Below the pieces are notes generated by a model. It saw only the letters and a list, made by a program, of their open reading frames with translations. It was not told the origin of the DNA and ran no database searches. From Candidatus Poribacteria bacterium (GTDB taxonomy: Bacteria > Poribacteria > WGA-4E > WGA-3G): a DNA stretch of 59,661 nt. The position numbers and the translations under genes were made by a program. The stretch is taken from contig JAGFCB010000055.1 of the NCBI GenBank assembly GCA_022394775.1, positions 1 to 59,661 of the forward strand, in the 5' to 3' direction. This document shows positions 56,041 through 59,661 of this stretch, in pieces (position 1 is the first letter of the stretch; the number at the start of each line of letters is the position of its first letter).

Positions 56041-58134
56041 ATGTTTGACTGGAAAAGTCTATCATGGAAGCACCTGTTCGTAGTCCTGTTGGTATTACAC
56101 CTACTCCCGCTATGGATTTTTGCCTATTTCCCGTCTCAAGACGGTGTCAGTCACGTCTACAATGCCAAGGTCTTGAAGGAGTATGCCCAACACGAAAACT
56201 ATAAGATGCGGGATGCCTGGCAGCTGAATATCACGATCTTCCCGAACTGGTTGTCCCATATTATGCTGATGGTACTCCTCTATGTATTTCCGCCAGTCGT
56301 TGCGGAGAAGGTTTTTCTCTCAATCGCGATAGGCATGATACCGATCGCTTTCTTCTATTTCCTTAACGCTGTCCACAAAGATCGAGAAGGAAAATTTGTG
56401 TATGCTTGGCTCGGTTTCCCATTTGCCTATAACTACCTGCTCTACATGGGATTTTACAACTTCACGCTGAGTATCTCGTGCTTCTTCTTCAGTTTCGGCC
56501 TCTGGTGGAAACATAAAGACGATATGCAGGTCCGACACCTTGTTTGGCTCTATGTGCTGCTACTGCTCACCTACCTATCGCATATCGCCTCTTATGGGCT
56601 TATTGTTTTAGGGATTTCCATTGCGGGCGGATGTATATGGGGCGGAAGAGCGTTAGCAGCGGCGTGGCGTGAACGACATGCCGAATGGTTCCGAGAGTTC
56701 GTAATGCGTCTCAAACCACTTTTCGGGTTCTTTCTCTATATGGTGCCGGTCTATTTTGTGCTGATGGAGTACTACCTGCAGAGCCTCAAACAGCATCAAG
56801 AGGGTACCCACCGCGGCATGCAATGGATTTGGGATTACTTTTTGGGCGTTAAATCAATCGTTTATTTCACCGACTGGCATATTCCTGTTAATTATTTTCT
56901 CCTTTTCGTGTTAGGTATTGGAATTGTTATCACTCTCTGTTACCGTGTCCACCGCAAGGAATGGGTGAAACAGACCGACGTTTTCCTGTTAATTGCGTTC
57001 GTGTTCACCTATATGTTTGTCAGAGCACCGTGGGGTTACGGGCCGGGCGGTTGGATTAATGACAGGATCCATCTCTATATTCTACTGATGCTGGTACCTT
57101 GGTTGGCACTGGACATGGGTAAAATCGCTCGCGGTGTTATCGCGGCGTGTCTCATCGTTTTCAGCCTACTCCATTTCGGGAGAACCGCTTACGACCATGG
57201 GCGCATCTCGCCTGAGATTGCCGAACTTGTCTCTGGGACACATCTGATAGAGCCGCATACCTCGTTTAGACATCGTACCACAGATTGGCACAAATCTGAC
57301 GCGTTGGGAAGAATTGAATACGTCACACCGTTTGCACACTCTACCGCTTACTACGGGGTCTACGCCGATGATGTGGTGCATCTCTTGAACTATGAAGCCA
57401 ACTATAACTATTTCCCAGTAAACCGCAATAATTATAAGAGCGTCGACTTAAATTATATCAATGACGACTACATAGTCGCCTGGTTTTACCTAGCATCTGA
57501 GAAATTCGCGGATCTTACGCCGAATTATGACATCATCCATGAGACGAAAAATCTTAAACTCTTTAAAAGAAAACGCGCCCCAGAACCGATGCTTGAACTC
57601 TGGGATCAAACGGAATCGGGGAACCTTATTATCCGTTTTGATATGCAACCCAATAACGGTGAAACAGCACCAAACCATCACCCTATCGGACCGAAGACGA
57701 TGTACGAGAGTGGTAAATTCGGGTGGGAAACCGAGTGGAATCCGGTGGACTCGCGAAGCGATGCCCGGAGAATATCACCCCGCCAAGCCTCACAAGGACC
57801 AAAAGGCACTGGCCCGCTGGAAAGAGATATTGTCTGGGGCACGGAAGACGCTGCCTTCAAACTCGATCTACCTAACGGAAAATATCGTATAACTAACGTT
57901 TTCCAAGCCGCAGAAGGTGCGACCCATGAAGTCAACCTGCTGGCGAACGGAAAACCTATTGTCGAGAAACTCACTGTCCCTGCTGGAAACAAAAAAGTTG
58001 AAGAAATTGACACAGTTGAGGTAACAAACGGTTATCTTATCCAAGTAATTTTTACACCGAAACTGAGAATCAGGACAAGTGATAAACATAACCATTGGAT
58101 ATGGAACGGCTTTACAGTCGAACAAATTTTTTAA
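56041..58134 (+). CDS. GT-C-like polytopic membrane protein with C-terminal beta domain
   Basis: The 697 residues have about 10-11 helices in the first 370, then a soluble part. The first outer loop holds an acidic motif (YFPSQDGVSHVYNAKVLKEY), as in GT-C glycosyltransferases that use lipid-linked sugars. The last 130 residues look like a carbohydrate-binding or jelly-roll domain (LPNGKYRITNVFQAAEGATH). It may transfer sugar onto a surface glycan or protein. The start ATG 56041 has GGAGGGAG before it. Sequence identity to a named enzyme cannot be judged by eye. Confidence 0.65.
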   Translation: MFDWKSLSWKHLFVVLLVLHLLPLWIFAYFPSQDGVSHVYNAKVLKEYAQHENYKMRDAWQLNITIFPNWLSHIMLMVLLYVFPPVVAEKVFLSIAIGMIPIAFFYFLNAVHKDREGKFVYAWLGFPFAYNYLLYMGFYNFTLSISCFFFSFGLWWKHKDDMQVRHLVWLYVLLLLTYLSHIASYGLIVLGISIAGGCIWGGRALAAAWRERHAEWFREFVMRLKPLFGFFLYMVPVYFVLMEYYLQSLKQHQEGTHRGMQWIWDYFLGVKSIVYFTDWHIPVNYFLLFVLGIGIVITLCYRVHRKEWVKQTDVFLLIAFVFTYMFVRAPWGYGPGGWINDRIHLYILLMLVPWLALDMGKIARGVIAACLIVFSLLHFGRTAYDHGRISPEIAELVSGTHLIEPHTSFRHRTTDWHKSDALGRIEYVTPFAHSTAYYGVYADDVVHLLNYEANYNYFPVNRNNYKSVDLNYINDDYIVAWFYLASEKFADLTPNYDIIHETKNLKLFKRKRAPEPMLELWDQTESGNLIIRFDMQPNNGETAPNHHPIGPKTMYESGKFGWETEWNPVDSRSDARRISPRQASQGPKGTGPLERDIVWGTEDAAFKLDLPNGKYRITNVFQAAEGATHEVNLLANGKPIVEKLTVPAGNKKVEEIDTVEVTNGYLIQVIFTPKLRIRTSDKHNHWIWNGFTVEQIF

Positions 58135-58149
58135 ACTATTAAGGTTGCT

Positions 58150-58174
58150 CGGTTTTGTCCGTTGTCCAAAACCG
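58150..58174. repeat. hairpin (CGGTTTTG/CAAAACCG)
   Basis: An 8-bp perfect stem with a 9-base loop lies 16 bases after the GT-C-like gene. It may be a divergent hairpin repeat or part of a terminator; a T-run is lacking. Confidence 0.45.
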
Positions 58175-58302
58175 GATCCGTGATTAAGAGCAAGTTTTTG
58201 TGGGACAAAACAACTAACTGTGTTCTTAACAAAACCATACAATTAGGAGACCTTCCATTTTTTTGACAGCGGAGAAAATGCGTAAGGAGACGTTATAAAA
58301 AA

Positions 58303-59499
58303 ATGATTAAACCACATGGAGCCGAAACCTTACAACCGCTCTACGTTTCGGATGATGCGCAACGCGCCGAATTGACGAAAGCGGCAGAACAACTGCCGTC
58401 CGTACTGATTTCTTCGGGTGCCGCTGCATCAGCCGTTATGCTCGCATCGGGTTACTTTACACCGCTCACGGGCTATATGAACATCGCTGAAGCGACGCGT
58501 GTCGCCGCAGATATGAAACTGCCGAATGGACTTTTCTGGCCCGTCCCCGTGATGAACATCGTTCCAGACGAACAACTCACGGATGCTGTAAAGAACGCCG
58601 ACAGAATCGCGCTACGCGATCCGAACGTTGATGGCAATCCGCCGATCGCGGTTATGCAGGTTTCGGCAATTGAGACCCTTTCAACAGAACAGAAGCAACT
58701 CCTCATCGAAAAGACTTTTGGTACTACTGATCCTGAGCATCCGGGTGTCCCAGCTTTTGCCGATGTCGGAAACAACGTGCTTTCAGGTCCGATCGAAGTC
58801 CTGAACTACTCCTACTTCCGCGAAGACTTCCCGGACACGTTTCGCACAGCCGTTGAGATTCGCGAAGACATTGCAGCGCGCGGATGGGATACAGTCGTCG
58901 CTTTCCAGACGCGGAACCCGATGCATCGCGCCCATGAAGAACTCTGCAAAATCGCACAAAGGGAAGTCAACGCCGACGGTGTTTTGATTCACATGCTCCT
59001 CGGGAAACTAAAGCCGGGTGACATTCCCGCTGCCGTCCGAGATGCCTCTATCCGTGCGATGGTAGAACACTATTTCCCCGAAAATACGGTCTCCATTACC
59101 GGCTACGGGTTCGATATGCTCTACGCCGGACCGCGGGAGGCACTCCTCCATGCCGTCTTCCGCCAGAATTGCGGTGCGACACACTTCATCGTCGGACGCG
59201 ACCACGCAGGCGCAGGTGCCTATTACGATAAGTTTGACGCGCAAGATATCTTCGACGAAATCCCAGCGGACGCTCTGCAAATCGGCATTTTCAGAGGGGA
59301 CTGGACGGTGTGGTGCAACAAGTGTAACGAAATCGTCATGATGCGCGACTGCCCACATGGAGATGATGACTATTTCAACATCTCTGGCACAAAACAGCGT
59401 GAGATTCTCGCAGCAGGCGAACCGCTCCCACCAGAAATCGCGCGTCCTGAAGTTGCTGAGATTTTGATGGAGTACTATCAGTCTGAGGCAAACGCGTAA
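58303..59499 (+). CDS. sat: sulfate adenylyltransferase (ATP sulfurylase)
   Basis: The 398 residues are the single-domain Sat type. Active-site motifs are QTRNPMHRAHE (ATP/sulfate binding) and VGRDHAG. A CNKCNEIVMMRDCPHG zinc-binding segment near the C-terminus is typical of archaeal and many bacterial Sat proteins. It makes adenosine phosphosulfate from ATP and sulfate, or the reverse. Whether it works in assimilation or energy metabolism cannot be told, as aprAB, cysC or cysH are not in view. AAGGAG lies 13 bases before ATG 58303, an unusually long spacing. The last 160 bases of the window contain no gene. Confidence 0.94.
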   Translation: MIKPHGAETLQPLYVSDDAQRAELTKAAEQLPSVLISSGAAASAVMLASGYFTPLTGYMNIAEATRVAADMKLPNGLFWPVPVMNIVPDEQLTDAVKNADRIALRDPNVDGNPPIAVMQVSAIETLSTEQKQLLIEKTFGTTDPEHPGVPAFADVGNNVLSGPIEVLNYSYFREDFPDTFRTAVEIREDIAARGWDTVVAFQTRNPMHRAHEELCKIAQREVNADGVLIHMLLGKLKPGDIPAAVRDASIRAMVEHYFPENTVSITGYGFDMLYAGPREALLHAVFRQNCGATHFIVGRDHAGAGAYYDKFDAQDIFDEIPADALQIGIFRGDWTVWCNKCNEIVMMRDCPHGDDDYFNISGTKQREILAAGEPLPPEIARPEVAEILMEYYQSEANA

Positions 59500-59566
59500 G
59501 TAACTCATCCAAAAGTGGGATTGTTAAAGGCAACTTGTAATGAATCGTGGCTGTCCAATGCTGTGA

Positions 59567-59601
59567 GATAGTTGAAAAATAGTCTTTAGTTGTCAACTAT
59601 C
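59567..59601. repeat. inverted repeat GATAGTTG/CAACTATC
   Basis: A perfect 8-bp inverted repeat with a 19-base spacer (59567-59574 and 59594-59601), about 70 bases after sat. The inner TAGTTG (59587-59592) could pair alternatively with CAACTA. It is possibly a terminator or worn repeat. Confidence 0.4.
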
Positions 59602-59661
59602 ATTTACAATAGGTGTTTGGTTAAACAGATCCATTCTTTAACTAACAACTGAGAACCGAAA

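Noticed and set aside
58135..58302. SAM or other riboswitch before sat
   Set aside because: Only one simple hairpin is present; no kink-turn or conserved riboswitch core was seen.

Overview
The window is a bacterial chromosome segment of roughly 48-50% G+C with mixed-strand housekeeping and accessory genes. The best guess for the source is Candidatus Poribacteria or a close uncultured relative. That rests on a recognisable combination: several Gfo/Idh/MocA oxidoreductases, a GH88 uronyl hydrolase, secreted leucine-rich-repeat and TPR proteins, an OPT-like DUF6785-type membrane protein, a PorX-like PglZ protein, a Sat-type sulfate adenylyltransferase, and very many short palindromic intergenic repeats. 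There is no rRNA gene or marker that settles it, so the assignment is an inference.

Layout. 1-1701: the end of one beta-clamp gene, a complete second beta clamp (dnaN) in tandem, and a tRNA-Phe/tRNA-Thr pair behind a good promoter. 1833-2273: a small, very basic repeat protein. 10658 down to 2327 (minus strand): GlcD-type FAD oxidase, two small unknown genes, GlcE-type FAD oxidase, a PorX-like protein with a worn-out receiver domain, DsbD, and a membrane-anchored TPR protein. 11142-16266 (plus): a secreted beta-sandwich protein, an orphan RND pump and a Gfo/Idh/MocA oxidoreductase. 16270-17261: a convergent gap filled by a nested fold-back repeat. 21021 down to 17262: protease-TPR lipoprotein, RfaE2-type nucleotidyltransferase, GH88 hydrolase. 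21246-22406: an EF-Tu-like protein lacking the guanine-recognition motif. 25787 down to 22608: sugar-binding protein, one permease and hisA. 26125-29155: FmdB zinc ribbon, zinc CDF exporter, ferritin-like protein, and a Gfo/Idh/MocA protein without the usual lysine.

29174-30351 is an AT-rich gap without genes. It is followed by a small defence/addiction island (30352-34079: HTH antitoxin, RelE/HigB toxin, and a single-chain methyltransferase with an N-terminal nuclease-like motif). 34431-39203: an SDR, coaE with a probably leaderless promoter, and a modABC molybdate operon carrying an extra small membrane protein. 39411-47334 (plus): sugar isomerase-like protein, a nuclease-like unknown, cysteine synthase, DUF1015, an alpha/beta hydrolase, a CinA domain, an IF-1 with a long charged N-terminal extension, a J-domain protein and an SDR. 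50981 down to 47349: a DUF3352-like protein, an antitoxin/PIN pair and another Gfo/Idh/MocA. 51486-59499 (plus): an internalin-type LRR gene broken by a nonsense codon, a DUF6785-type membrane protein, endonuclease III, a GT-C-like membrane protein and sulfate adenylyltransferase.

The most striking layer is not a gene. It is a dense set of short hairpin repeats in almost every intergenic gap. Within each family the two arms change together (compensatory changes) while the flanks stay alike. One copy is bracketed by an exact 17-nt duplication that includes a stop codon, and another repeat type carries a ribosome-binding site in front of a gene. No transposase, integrase or CRISPR array was seen.
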